From Synergistaceae bacterium DZ-S4 (GTDB lineage Bacteria; Synergistota; Synergistia; Synergistales; Synergistaceae), in NCBI GenBank assembly GCA_025943965.1, contig JAPCWD010000008.1:1-64000 (forward strand): 64,000 nt of DNA, given 5' to 3'. A model generated the notes under the pieces. That model did not search any database, was not told the DNA's origin, and was given only the letters and a program-made list of their open reading frames with translations. A program made the translations under genes and the position numbers. Shown here in pieces: positions 8,867 through 17,312 of this stretch (position 1 is the stretch's first letter; the number at the start of each line of letters is the position of its first letter).

Positions 8867-9459
8867 AAAATTTCAGGAAAAAAGGTACGATCTTAGTCTC
8901 GTTGCTCGCATACAGCTGTATGGGAATGACGATAGTCCTCTCCCTTCTCGCAGTATCATGCAGGTATTCTGCTTCCGCCAAATGGGAAGAACAGCTTCTG
9001 AAGAGGGAAAACGCAGCACTGCAGGCTGAAGCTCTCATGAGGAGCTGGTTCAGGGTCTCTGCAGAAGGCGGAAAGATCGCAGCCCCGTCAGAATTTACAC
9101 TGGACGTAGAACCTCTTGACGATCCATACCTGGAGATACCCGACGGGATCCTGAACGTGCTGAACGGTAAAGAGAAAGATGTTACCGTTCAGGCCGAGAT
9201 AATCGATCAGAATTACAGCGACTCATTTTTACCGGAAGCGGAAAGGCTGGAGATCCCAAGGGGGACTCCAGCGAAATTGCTGCTGATGAAGGACGGAGCG
9301 AGTCCGGACGTATGCATTGCCAAAAGGTACTGCATACGCATAAAGGCGCTCCATCGAACTCTGGAGGAGACCCCGCTTGTCCTTACGGAAAGTGTTGTCG
9401 TTATATGCGGATCTGCCGGAGATCTGCACGCGATAACGTTGTACACAAACAAACAATAG
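8857..9459 (+). CDS. pilin-like membrane protein
   Basis: The 200-residue protein has a basic leader (RMKNFRKKGTIL) and one hydrophobic helix near residues 12-35, then an extracytoplasmic domain. As in the gene at 7627, the Glu+5 of type IV pilins is missing, so processing by a prepilin peptidase is uncertain. It overlaps the previous gene by ten bases and closes the pil cluster. A second ATG two codons in is possible. Likely a minor pilin by context. Confidence 0.55.
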   Translation: MRMKNFRKKGTILVSLLAYSCMGMTIVLSLLAVSCRYSASAKWEEQLLKRENAALQAEALMRSWFRVSAEGGKIAAPSEFTLDVEPLDDPYLEIPDGILNVLNGKEKDVTVQAEIIDQNYSDSFLPEAERLEIPRGTPAKLLLMKDGASPDVCIAKRYCIRIKALHRTLEETPLVLTESVVVICGSAGDLHAITLYTNKQ

Positions 9460-9465
9460 CGGATA

Positions 9466-9495
9466 AAGACAAACTGCCTTTTTTTATGCTATGAT
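9466..9495 (+). promoter_or_regulatory. candidate promoter for efp
   Basis: AAGACA (9466-9471) and TATGAT (9490-9495) are spaced by 18 bases, about 70 bases ahead of efp. The -10 is good and the -35 mediocre. It would separate the efp group from the pil genes. Confidence 0.4.
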
Positions 9496-9562
9496 AATGC
9501 GGCGTATCCATGATGGATGAGTACGCAAGATGTTTTGTGAAAGAGTACGGGGAGGTTTTTAA

Positions 9563-10138
9563 ATGGCACAAATTGTGGACACAAGCGATTTTCGTCCGGG
9601 GCTCAAGATCAAATGGGAAGGCGGTATGTGGGTCATTCTTGAATGCTCCCATCATAAGATGGGAAGGGGAGGCGCTATTGTAAGGGGCAAACTCCGCAAC
9701 CTCGAGACCGGTTCCTCAGTTGATCAGTCTTTTAAGTCGGGAGAACGCTTTGAAAGGATAATCTTTGACGAAAGACCGGCCCAGTACCAGTACAAGGACG
9801 GAGACAGCTATGTCTTTATGGATATGGAATCGTATGATCAGGTCTACCTTTCCGAAGACATGCTCGGAGATGCGGTAAAATACCTGATAGACGACCTTGA
9901 GGTAAATTTCGACATGTATGAAGGCCGCGTTATGGGTATAGAGCTCCCGAACTCGGTCGCAATGCAGATAACGGATACACCTCCCGGATTCAAGGGAGAT
10001 ACGGCTTCAGGCGGGGGCAAGCCTGCGACTACAGAGACAGGTCTTGTCATAACGGTTCCGTTCTTTGTCGAGAACGGCGAGACGGTCCTTGTAGACACCA
10101 GGACAGGTGAATACCTGGAAAGAGCAAAGAAATCATAA
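9563..10138 (+). CDS. efp: elongation factor P
   Basis: The 191-residue protein shows the complete three-domain EF-P fold: KOW-like domain I (start near DFRPGLKIKWEGG), then two OB domains, ending with VDTRTGEYLERA. EF-P relieves ribosome stalling at polyproline. The domain I loop that normally carries the modified Lys or Arg reads SHHKMGRGGA, with Lys32 the likely tip. No modification enzyme (epmA, ymfI) is seen nearby. AGGGGAGGTTTT precedes the ATG. The next gene follows after 14 bases. Confidence 0.95.
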   Translation: MAQIVDTSDFRPGLKIKWEGGMWVILECSHHKMGRGGAIVRGKLRNLETGSSVDQSFKSGERFERIIFDERPAQYQYKDGDSYVFMDMESYDQVYLSEDMLGDAVKYLIDDLEVNFDMYEGRVMGIELPNSVAMQITDTPPGFKGDTASGGGKPATTETGLVITVPFFVENGETVLVDTRTGEYLERAKKS

Positions 10139-10152
10139 GGGGAGGGATCCTA

Positions 10153-10557
10153 ATGAGCGCACGGGAAAAGATAGCTTACCTAAGAGGATTGATCGACGGG
10201 CAGAAAGTAGCGGACACGCCTGAGAAAGAAAAGTTTTTTGCTGCGTTGGTAGATGCCCTTGACTCTTTGGCTGAGGCAATGGAGGATCACGAAGAGGTCC
10301 ATCAGGAGCTCAACGACTACCTCGAACAGCTTGACGAGGATGTGAGCGAGCTTGAGGACGATCTCGACGCACTTCTTGAAGAAGAGTACGAAGATGAGTG
10401 CGAAGACGATTACGAGGATTTCGACGAGGAAGAGTACGCCTCAGTGACTTGTCCCGAATGCGGCAAGGATTTCTATTATGAGCCGGCTGCCTATGACGAA
10501 GACGAGGATCTCCTCTGTCCGCACTGCGGAAAGCCGTTCAAGCATCCGGAAGATTAA
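10153..10557 (+). CDS. acidic zinc-ribbon protein (CD1247 N-terminal domain type)
   Basis: The 134-residue protein is very acidic. An N-terminal helical region (residues 1-75) runs into an Asp/Glu tract (75-100) and ends with a two-CxxC zinc ribbon (CPECGKDF and CPHCGKPF). This layout matches the small CD1247-type family seen beside efp/asp23 in Clostridia. The biochemical role is unknown. The zinc ribbon suggests binding to nucleic acid or to a ribosome-associated factor, but that is a guess. AGGGGAGG lies just upstream. Confidence 0.7.
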   Translation: MSAREKIAYLRGLIDGQKVADTPEKEKFFAALVDALDSLAEAMEDHEEVHQELNDYLEQLDEDVSELEDDLDALLEEEYEDECEDDYEDFDEEEYASVTCPECGKDFYYEPAAYDEDEDLLCPHCGKPFKHPED

Positions 10558-10620
10558 CGCGCCGGAAGTCGATATCGATCCGTCAGTGTCACACCAAGTT
10601 TTAAAAGGAGGAATAACCGC

Positions 10621-11103
10621 ATGGTCGCGAACAACAAAGAGGACTTCGTGATAAGCGAATCCGGAGAAAACGAGGAGATCGGTGTAGGGACCACTATCGA
10701 TCAGTCAAACCTGGAAGGCAAGATCCGCATTTCTGAGGACGTCATAGCCCAGCTTGCTACAAAGGCTCTGAACAGCGTTGAAGGTGTAACTCCGGCAAAT
10801 CCCGGCCTTATGGCTAACCTGCGCCTTGGAAGGAAGACTGTCAATGGTGTAAGGATCTCCATATCCGACGGTGAAACACCGGAGATAGTAGTTGATGCAT
10901 ATATAGCGGTAAAGTATGGCCTGCGCATCCCCGATGTCTGCTGGGATGTCCAGGAGGCCGTCAAGGAGCAGATAGAACGCTTTACAGGCTACTCGATCAA
11001 AGGTGTAAACGTATACGTGCAGGGAGTCACATTCGGAGAGAAAAAAGAACACTCCGCTCCGGAAGCAGAGGCCGCGTACAGCACATTCAGCGAAGAGGCC
11101 TGA
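10621..11103 (+). CDS. Asp23/Gls24 family envelope stress protein
   Basis: The 160-residue protein has the Asp23 core with EDVIAQLATKALNSVEGV, NGVRISI and the C-terminal VQEAVKEQIERFTGY helix. Family members form membrane-associated assemblies in Gram-positives (Asp23 with AmaP) and are linked to envelope homeostasis. AAAGGAGG precedes the ATG. A strong hairpin and a small membrane protein follow, which could be a functional stand-in for AmaP. Confidence in the family is high. The function here is inferred. Confidence 0.88.
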   Translation: MVANNKEDFVISESGENEEIGVGTTIDQSNLEGKIRISEDVIAQLATKALNSVEGVTPANPGLMANLRLGRKTVNGVRISISDGETPEIVVDAYIAVKYGLRIPDVCWDVQEAVKEQIERFTGYSIKGVNVYVQGVTFGEKKEHSAPEAEAAYSTFSEEA

Positions 11104-11120
11104 TCTGATCGAATTTACAG

Positions 11121-11158
11121 GAGAAGGCCGGTTTCCTGAAAAAGAAACCGGCCTTCTC
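11121..11158 (+). terminator. 15-bp perfect inverted repeat after asp23
   Basis: GAGAAGGCCGGTTTC and GAAACCGGCCTTCTC flank an 8-base loop. There is no T-run after it, so it is either a weak terminator or an mRNA-stabilising/processing hairpin between asp23 and the next gene, whose RBS follows within ten bases. Confidence 0.55.
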
Positions 11159-11177
11159 GATCAAGAGGTGAAAAAGG

Positions 11178-11651
11178 ATGCTTTTCTTATGGACTACTAC
11201 CAAACTTGGCAAGATATGGCTCGACGGCGATTCTATCAGGCAGATCGTCTCAAAAAGGCTGCCCGAAGGTTATTACTGTCAGGAGATATCATTTATAGGC
11301 GACCAGAACCTTCTGAATATCTACATAACTCTGCCTGAGGGCGGAAATGATGAAGAAAAGGCAAGGCTGGAAAAAAAATACACAGACATCTTTACCAAGT
11401 CGGGAATGACGGTCCATATCAACTGGATCAGCATAGCGCCTCAGGACAACCCGAAGATCAATCCGGTATGGACCATGCCGCTGTTCTGGGCCGGAGCAGC
11501 CGCGGGCCTGACCGCTCTTGTCCATCTCGGTCTGAAGGGTATACTTTGGTCCCTGTTTGCCGCTATCATCGGCTACGGGATATCCTGGATACTGCTTACC
11601 GAGGACGGCAAAAAACAGGTTTCTGCACTGATGCAGCAATTCAGGAGATGA
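11178..11651 (+). CDS. small membrane protein of unknown function
   Basis: The 157-residue protein is not recognised. The first ~95 residues form a soluble alpha/beta domain. Two hydrophobic helices follow near 98-118 and 122-140 with a very short connection, and a short charged tail ends the protein. It sits between asp23 and nusB and is preceded by AAGAGGTGAAAA. In Gram-positives Asp23 is anchored by the two-helix protein AmaP, so a similar anchoring job is possible. No AmaP motif is visible. Confidence 0.7.
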   Translation: MLFLWTTTKLGKIWLDGDSIRQIVSKRLPEGYYCQEISFIGDQNLLNIYITLPEGGNDEEKARLEKKYTDIFTKSGMTVHINWISIAPQDNPKINPVWTMPLFWAGAAAGLTALVHLGLKGILWSLFAAIIGYGISWILLTEDGKKQVSALMQQFRR

Positions 11652-11660
11652 TATCAGGAA

Positions 11661-12089
11661 ATGTCGTCCAGATCCCAATTGCGGCACAGATCGCGTGAAA
11701 TAGCGCTCCAGCTCATTTATCAGCTTGATGTCAGACCATCTGCGAATATTGATGAAGCCATAGAGCTTTACCCTTCTGAAGATGAGCCGGAAGGGGTCTT
11801 TGATTATGCCTGTGAACTTGTCAGAGGCGTAATGGATAACATGGACGCGATCTCGGATCTTCTGAGGGAAAATATAATCGGATGGAGACCCGAAAGAATG
11901 GTCGCAGTCGACAAGGTGGCCATTTCTCTTGCCCTTTATGAGGGGATAATATCAAAAAAAGTGCCTGTCGCAGTATCAATATCTGAAGCTGTGGAACTGG
12001 CAAAAGTTTTCGGCACAGAAGAATCAGGCCGCTTCGTTAACGGAGTTCTCGGCAGAATAGTAAGGAAGGAAGAGTCCCTCCCTAACTGA
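11661..12089 (+). CDS. nusB: transcription antitermination factor NusB
   Basis: The 142-residue all-helical protein opens with SREIALQLIYQLD and ends with the conserved VAISEAVELAKVFG-like helix and RFVNGVLGRI motif. NusB works with NusE (S10) in rRNA antitermination. Length is normal. It is followed after six bases by xseA, an order (nusB-xseA) common in Firmicutes. Confidence 0.93.
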   Translation: MSSRSQLRHRSREIALQLIYQLDVRPSANIDEAIELYPSEDEPEGVFDYACELVRGVMDNMDAISDLLRENIIGWRPERMVAVDKVAISLALYEGIISKKVPVAVSISEAVELAKVFGTEESGRFVNGVLGRIVRKEESLPN

Positions 12090-12095
12090 AGCGCC

Positions 12096-13346
12096 ATGTT
12101 CAAATACGAAAAAGAGGCAGTTTTTACCGTAGATGAAGTCACCAACAAGATCCGGGAAGCAATATATGCCTCCGGAGAACTTCAGAACATCTCAGTAAAA
12201 GGGGAACTTCTGGGATTCAAAAAACACTCCAGCGGCCATGCTTACTTTACGATCCTTGGAAACGAGGCAAGGATCTCGTGCGCCCTCTTCCGTTCAAACG
12301 TATCTTCAGTGATTCTGTGGCCCAAAGACGGCGACGAGGTCCTTGTGAGAGGCAAGGTGGATGTCTACGGTGCGAGAGGTTCATATCAGATATATGCTTC
12401 CAGTCTGCTCCCTCTGGGCGAAGGTGCCAAGGCAAGGGCTAAGGAGCTCCTATTTAAACAGCTTTCAGCCGAAGGCATCTTTGATATCAGGCACAAGAGA
12501 CCACTCCCTCCTTTCCCCCGTAAAGTTGCTGTTATAACTTCTCCTACAGGAGCTGCCGTCCAGGATGTCATAAAAATATCGTCGACAAGGTATCCTGCTT
12601 CCAGGCTGCTTGTGGTCCCTAGCCTGATGCAGGGCGCAGGTGCATCATCAGAGATAAGGGAGGCCTTTTCCAGGTGCGCGGCTTTGGATGACCTCTCTTT
12701 GGTCATGCTTGTCAGAGGCGGCGGAAGCAGGGACGACCTTGACACCTTCGATACAGAGGAAGTCGTCAGGTCGATACGTTCCTGCCCTGTTCCCGTGATA
12801 ACGGGGCTTGGACATCAGGTCGACAAGACCCTCTCAGATCTTGCGGCAGACGTATATGCGCCCACACCGTCGGGAGCCGCGGAAAGAGTCTTCCCTGATT
12901 CCAGGGACCTTTCATTTTTTCTGAAAAATTCAACGAGGTCCATGCATGCTCATCTGAACAGCAAGATAGCAAAGACAGGTTCGGGGCTTGAAGATTCAAA
13001 GAGAAGGATCATTTTAAGCATCGTCAGGGGGTTGATCGCCCCTGCTTCCGAGTATCTGAACAATGTCCGGGGCTCCCTTTCCTCAAACGTCCTGCACAGG
13101 CTTTCTGAATATGAAACGAAAATCTCTTCCGCAGCCGGGGCACTGAACAGCCTTTCACCTTTGAACGTGATGGCACGCGGCTTCACGATATGCAGGGACA
13201 GCGAAGGCAGGATGGTCAAGGAAGCTGCGTCTCTTGCCGAACATCAGAATATTGAGATCTGCTTCAGAGACGGACACGCCGATGCTGAAGTGACCTCTAT
13301 ATTCAGGGATGACCGAAAAAGATACGGGTCGGCCGATGCTTCCTGA
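12096..13346 (+). CDS. xseA: exodeoxyribonuclease VII large subunit
   Basis: The 416-residue protein has the N-terminal OB fold (residues 1-100: VKGELLGFKKHSSGHAYF), the catalytic core with ITSPTGAAVQDVI, RGGGSRDDL and GLGHQVDKTL, and a helical C-terminal half. It degrades single-stranded DNA with the small subunit XseB. No xseB is seen next to it. Instead the 3' end overlaps mtnA by up to 38 bases. Somewhat shorter than E. coli XseA (456). Confidence 0.93.
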   Translation: MFKYEKEAVFTVDEVTNKIREAIYASGELQNISVKGELLGFKKHSSGHAYFTILGNEARISCALFRSNVSSVILWPKDGDEVLVRGKVDVYGARGSYQIYASSLLPLGEGAKARAKELLFKQLSAEGIFDIRHKRPLPPFPRKVAVITSPTGAAVQDVIKISSTRYPASRLLVVPSLMQGAGASSEIREAFSRCAALDDLSLVMLVRGGGSRDDLDTFDTEEVVRSIRSCPVPVITGLGHQVDKTLSDLAADVYAPTPSGAAERVFPDSRDLSFFLKNSTRSMHAHLNSKIAKTGSGLEDSKRRIILSIVRGLIAPASEYLNNVRGSLSSNVLHRLSEYETKISSAAGALNSLSPLNVMARGFTICRDSEGRMVKEAASLAEHQNIEICFRDGHADAEVTSIFRDDRKRYGSADAS

Positions 13347-14340
13347 AACCATTGAATGGATCGGTGATGTGCCGCTTCTTAAACTTCTCGACCAGAGAAA
13401 GATCCCTTTCTCTGTAGAATTCAGGGAATGCCGCACTTATGAGGAGACTGCCGACGCTATTGAGGACATGACGGTAAGGGGCGCACCGGCAATAGGAGTT
13501 GTGGCCGCTTACGGGATAGTTCTGGCAGCGCGGGAAGATATGATGAAAATCGATGACGCTTTTTTAAGACTGTCCGCAACAAGACCGACGGCTGTAAATC
13601 TTTTCTGGTCCCTGGAGAGGATGCGCTCCGTTTACAAAAACAGCATGGGTGCTCATGACATCTGCGCCATTCTTGAATCGGAGGCTGAAAAGATCAAAGA
13701 AGAGGACATCGAGATCAACAGAAGGATAGGCAAAAACGGAGCCGCACTGCTTCCGGATAAAGCAGCGGTCATAACGCACTGCAACGCCGGTGCTCTTGCG
13801 ACAGCCGGGTACGGCACCGCACTGGGTGTCTTCAGGGCTGCCAGGCGATCCGGCAAAGAGTTGAAAATATTCGCGGATGAGACCAGGCCGCGCTTCCAGG
13901 GAGGAAGGCTGACAGCCTTCGAACTCTGCGAAGACGGTTTTGACGTGACAGTGATCTGCGATTCTATGGCCCCTTTCCTGATGTCAAGGGAGAAGATAGA
14001 CGCTGTTATAACGGGAGCCGACAGGATAGCGCTGAACGGGGACACTGCAAATAAGATCGGAACATACGGGCTTGCTGTCGCGGCATATAGGCACAGTATC
14101 CCGTTTTATATAGCCGCTCCGTTAAGTACGATAGATTTTAACTGCCCGGACGGAACCATGATCCCGATAGAAGAGAGGAACCACTCTGAGGTGCGCAGGA
14201 TAGGCAATGAATTGATCGTACATGAAGCGGCGAAGGTCTGGAACCCTGCATTCGACGTCACCCCCGCCGAACTGATAATGGCAATAATAACGGAGGATGG
14301 CATCTTTGCCCCTGCAGAGATAAAAAAACTGAAGATATAG
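13309..14340 (+). CDS. mtnA: S-methyl-5-thioribose-1-phosphate isomerase
   Basis: The 343-residue protein is related to eIF2B alpha/beta/delta. Motifs: VRGAPAIGVVAAYG near residue 55, the catalytic Cys in THCNAGALAT near 160, DETRPRFQGGRLTAFEL near 190, and the catalytic Asp in TGADRIALNGD near 235. It converts 5-methylthioribose-1-phosphate to methylthioribulose-1-phosphate in methionine salvage. Two starts are possible: ATG 13309 inside xseA, or ATG 13336, which reduces the overlap. Its neighbours after a 280-base gap are ahcY and mtaD. Confidence 0.93.
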   Translation: MTEKDTGRPMLPETIEWIGDVPLLKLLDQRKIPFSVEFRECRTYEETADAIEDMTVRGAPAIGVVAAYGIVLAAREDMMKIDDAFLRLSATRPTAVNLFWSLERMRSVYKNSMGAHDICAILESEAEKIKEEDIEINRRIGKNGAALLPDKAAVITHCNAGALATAGYGTALGVFRAARRSGKELKIFADETRPRFQGGRLTAFELCEDGFDVTVICDSMAPFLMSREKIDAVITGADRIALNGDTANKIGTYGLAVAAYRHSIPFYIAAPLSTIDFNCPDGTMIPIEERNHSEVRRIGNELIVHEAAKVWNPAFDVTPAELIMAIITEDGIFAPAEIKKLKI

Positions 14341-14621
14341 TCATTTCATATTTTTTTATTCAAAAAACTGCCTGGCATTTTCCCTTCTCACTCACAAATG
14401 ACTGCACCGATCAATTTACTCATAAATAATTTAAACCGGAACTGCGTTATATTCTTTTGAGTGGTAATATTTAACCAGTAAGCACTTTCATGCCATATGA
14501 AAAAACTGACATTACTTGTGACTTTGGGACGGGAGTGGTGCCTTTGGATCGTTTCCATGTTCAGGCCATCAGGAGTTTTTATTTATCGTTAAGAAAAGAG
14601 TGACGGGAAGGAGGCTGTATT
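14341..14621 (+). other. AT-rich intergenic region before ahcY
   Basis: A gap of 281 bases between mtnA and ahcY, AT-rich, with no ORF. I looked for a SAM or SAH riboswitch and recognise no matching conserved stem set. AAGGAGG just before the GTG of ahcY is the RBS. A promoter for ahcY-mtaD probably lies here, but no box pair stands out. Confidence 0.5.
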
Positions 14622-15872
14622 GTGAAAAAGGAATTCATAATAGCTGATAAAGGCCTGGCTCCGGAAGGCCGCAGAAGGATCGACTGGGCATGGGAATACA
14701 TGCCTGTACTAAGACTGATAGCCGAGAGGGAAGAAAAATACAGGCCGCTTGAAGGTCTTGTCATAGGATGCTGCCTGCATCTTGAGGCAAAGACAGCCTG
14801 CCTGCTCAAGGTCATGAGCCGGCTCGGGGCGACAGTGGCCACAGCCGGGAGCAACCCCCTTTCAACGCAGGACGCGATATGCGCGGCGCTTGCCGAAGAA
14901 GGCATACACGTATTCAGCAGGAGGGGGATGACCTCTCAGGAATATTCCGACAATATAGAGGAGATGCTCAGGTGGGATCCTCAGATAATAATAGATGACG
15001 GCGGAGACGTTGTTTCGATGATAGTAGAAAAACGAAGGGACCTCATCCCGCAGATGCTCGGCGGGTGCGAGGAGACTACTACAGGCATAAAGCGCCTCAG
15101 GTCGATGCAGTGCGAAGGGCTGCTCCCTTTCCCGATGCTTGCTGTAAATGACGCACAGAGCAAATACCTTTTCGACAACCGATACGGGACCGGACAGTCC
15201 GTCTGGGACGCAATACTGAGGACGACCAACCTGATCGTCGCAGGCAAAAACGTTGTCATAGCGGGATACGGATGGTGCGGAAAGGGAGCTGCGAAGAGGG
15301 CCGCTGGGCTCGGCGCCAGGGTGATCGTTGTCGAAATCGATCCACATAGGGCACTTGAAGCGCTGATGGATGGATTTGACGTAATGGACATGCTTGACGC
15401 ATCAAAGATAGGCGATGTCTTCGTAACAGTTACGGGAAACACAAAGGTCATCCGCAGAGAACACTTTATGCGCATGAAGGATGGAGTGCTCCTGTGCAAC
15501 GCCGGACACTTCGATGTCGAGGTCTGCATCCCCGACCTTGCGGAGCTTGCAGTAGACGTTCTGGAGACCAGGGACAATATACGCACCTATATTCTCCCTG
15601 TCGGCAGGAGGATACATCTGCTTGGCGAAGGAAGGCTTGTCAATCTTGCCGCCGGTGACGGACACCCCGTAGAGATAATGGATATGAGTTTCGCAATGCA
15701 GCTCCTTTCATGCATTTACATCAGCGACCACAAGCTGGGACCGGGGCTCTACAACGTCCCTGCGGAACTCGACTGCCGTGTGGCAGAACTGAAGCTTGAG
15801 TCGCTCGGCATCAACATCGAACAACTCACTCAGGAGCAGAAGGAATATCTGGCTGCATGGAGAGAGGCATGA
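14622..15872 (+). CDS. ahcY: adenosylhomocysteinase
   Basis: The 416-residue protein splits S-adenosylhomocysteine into adenosine and homocysteine, using bound NAD. CCLHLEAKTACLL marks the substrate domain near residue 50. The Rossmann motif VVIAGYGWCGKG lies near 210, followed by GARVIVVEIDP. NAGHFDVEV and the C-terminal GPGLYNVPAELD region complete the family. It lacks the insertion of the eukaryotic/proteobacterial form, so it is the shorter type found in archaea and thermophiles. GTG start with GGAGG. Overlaps mtaD. Confidence 0.93.
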   Translation: MKKEFIIADKGLAPEGRRRIDWAWEYMPVLRLIAEREEKYRPLEGLVIGCCLHLEAKTACLLKVMSRLGATVATAGSNPLSTQDAICAALAEEGIHVFSRRGMTSQEYSDNIEEMLRWDPQIIIDDGGDVVSMIVEKRRDLIPQMLGGCEETTTGIKRLRSMQCEGLLPFPMLAVNDAQSKYLFDNRYGTGQSVWDAILRTTNLIVAGKNVVIAGYGWCGKGAAKRAAGLGARVIVVEIDPHRALEALMDGFDVMDMLDASKIGDVFVTVTGNTKVIRREHFMRMKDGVLLCNAGHFDVEVCIPDLAELAVDVLETRDNIRTYILPVGRRIHLLGEGRLVNLAAGDGHPVEIMDMSFAMQLLSCIYISDHKLGPGLYNVPAELDCRVAELKLESLGINIEQLTQEQKEYLAAWREA

Positions 15873-17152
15873 TGAAGCAGCAGTACAGGGATGTAGTGGT
15901 CTGGGATGCCGAAAGGACGTTGGCGGAGAGATGCGACGTAATCACAGAAGGGGACCGGATCTCATCAATACTCCCTGCCGGAACGCTGAGTTCAGGCTGC
16001 GCATACGAGGGAAGGGGAAGGACAGCGCTTATCCCGGGGTTTGTAAATGCACACGGACATGCCGCAATGACCCTTCTCAGAGGCCTCGGAGAAGAGCTTC
16101 CGCTCATGGAATGGCTGCAGGAAAGGATCTGGCCTGTCGAGAACGGGCTTGACGGGGATCTTGTAAAGGCCGGCACCAAGCTCGCGATACTGGAGATGCT
16201 CTCGACAGGCACAACATGCTTCGCCGACATGTATTTCTTCATGGACAGGGTCGCTGAGGCGGCACTCGAATGCGGTATGAGGTGCGGGTTATCAAGGGGT
16301 ATAGTCGGTGACAGCGACCGAAGCAAACTGAAGGAAAACCTCAGGCTTGCGGATGACTTCAACGGTAAAGACGGACTGATAAATGTCCAGCTTGGGCCCC
16401 ACGCACCCTACACTGTACCTCAGGAACTTATGAAAGAGATCGCGAAGACAGCGAAGGATACCGGCCTGGGCGTTCAGCTCCACTGGCTTGAAACATCTTC
16501 TGAATGGAGCATAAGCGGTCTTGAGGGCAAAATAACGCCCGAAGAATACCTTTCAGAGACAGGTATGATCGATGTCCCCAACCTCCTGCTTGCACACTGC
16601 GTGTGGGTAAGACCGGAGGCTTCCGCCTTCTATGCGCGGGACAACGTCACCTTTGCCCATAACCCCAAAAGCAACCTCAAGCTTGGCAGCGGCGTTGCTC
16701 CTCTTCCGGCATTCCTTAAAGCAGGAGTCAGGGTCGCCCTTGGGACTGACGGAGCCGCAAGCAACAACAGGCTCGACATATGGGACGAGCTTCGTTTCGC
16801 CGCGCTCACACAGAAGGGCATCGTTAAAGACCCGACCCTTGTTGCCTCGGTCGAAGCGTTCAGGATGGCCACAGTAAACGGAGCCATAGGACTCGGGTTC
16901 AGGGATGTCGGGCTTATAAGGGAAGGCTACAGGGCCGATATGATACTGATAGATCTGGATCGGCCTCATTATGTGGGATGGGACAGTGAAAACCTGCCGG
17001 GATTCCTTGTATACGCAGGATCCTCTTCAGATGTGAGAGGGACCGTAGTTGCTGGCAAAATGCTGTATAAAGACGGAGATTTTGTCTTTACCGACAGAGA
17101 GAGGATCATAACCGAAGCAACAGAGGCCCGCAGGAAACTTACCGGGCGCTGA
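15869..17152 (+). CDS. mtaD: 5-methylthioadenosine/S-adenosylhomocysteine deaminase
   Basis: About 427 residues of the amidohydrolase superfamily. Metal ligands are visible as HGHAAMTLLRG near residue 62, LHWLETSSE near 210, AHCVWV near 240, and the ALGTDGAASNN Asp near 290. The enzyme deaminates MTA or SAH to the inosyl form. It is coupled to ahcY by an ATGATG overlap. The start is ATG 15869 or 15872, both just after a GGAGAGAGG box. An in-frame ATG further upstream (15857) has no RBS. With mtnA it suggests the deaminating route of MTA salvage. Confidence 0.88.
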   Translation: MMKQQYRDVVVWDAERTLAERCDVITEGDRISSILPAGTLSSGCAYEGRGRTALIPGFVNAHGHAAMTLLRGLGEELPLMEWLQERIWPVENGLDGDLVKAGTKLAILEMLSTGTTCFADMYFFMDRVAEAALECGMRCGLSRGIVGDSDRSKLKENLRLADDFNGKDGLINVQLGPHAPYTVPQELMKEIAKTAKDTGLGVQLHWLETSSEWSISGLEGKITPEEYLSETGMIDVPNLLLAHCVWVRPEASAFYARDNVTFAHNPKSNLKLGSGVAPLPAFLKAGVRVALGTDGAASNNRLDIWDELRFAALTQKGIVKDPTLVASVEAFRMATVNGAIGLGFRDVGLIREGYRADMILIDLDRPHYVGWDSENLPGFLVYAGSSSDVRGTVVAGKMLYKDGDFVFTDRERIITEATEARRKLTGR

Positions 17153-17185
17153 TGGCAGGATCTGGCCAATAACCGATTTTTTTCA

Positions 17186-17219
17186 AAGCGGATCTGGCAC
17201 AAATGGCACAGATCCGCTT
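17186..17219 (+). terminator. hairpin after mtaD
   Basis: AAGCGGATCTG and CAGATCCGCTT form an 11-bp perfect stem around a 12-base loop, followed by ATAATAATTT rather than a clean T-run. It probably ends the ahcY-mtaD transcript. Confidence 0.6.
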
Positions 17220-17312
17220 ATAATAATTTGATGTTTTTAATTTACCTGCAGGCCGCCTTTCTGATCACCATGAAGGGTACGGCTTCAATCTATAATTACA
17301 GGGGGCACTTAT

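Noticed and set aside
14341..14621. A SAM or SAH riboswitch before ahcY
   Set aside because: No recognisable conserved core or terminator/antiterminator pair.
17153..17312. A T-box leader before alaS (also checked before cysS and serS)
   Set aside because: No T-box sequence or specifier stem, and the leaders are too short.
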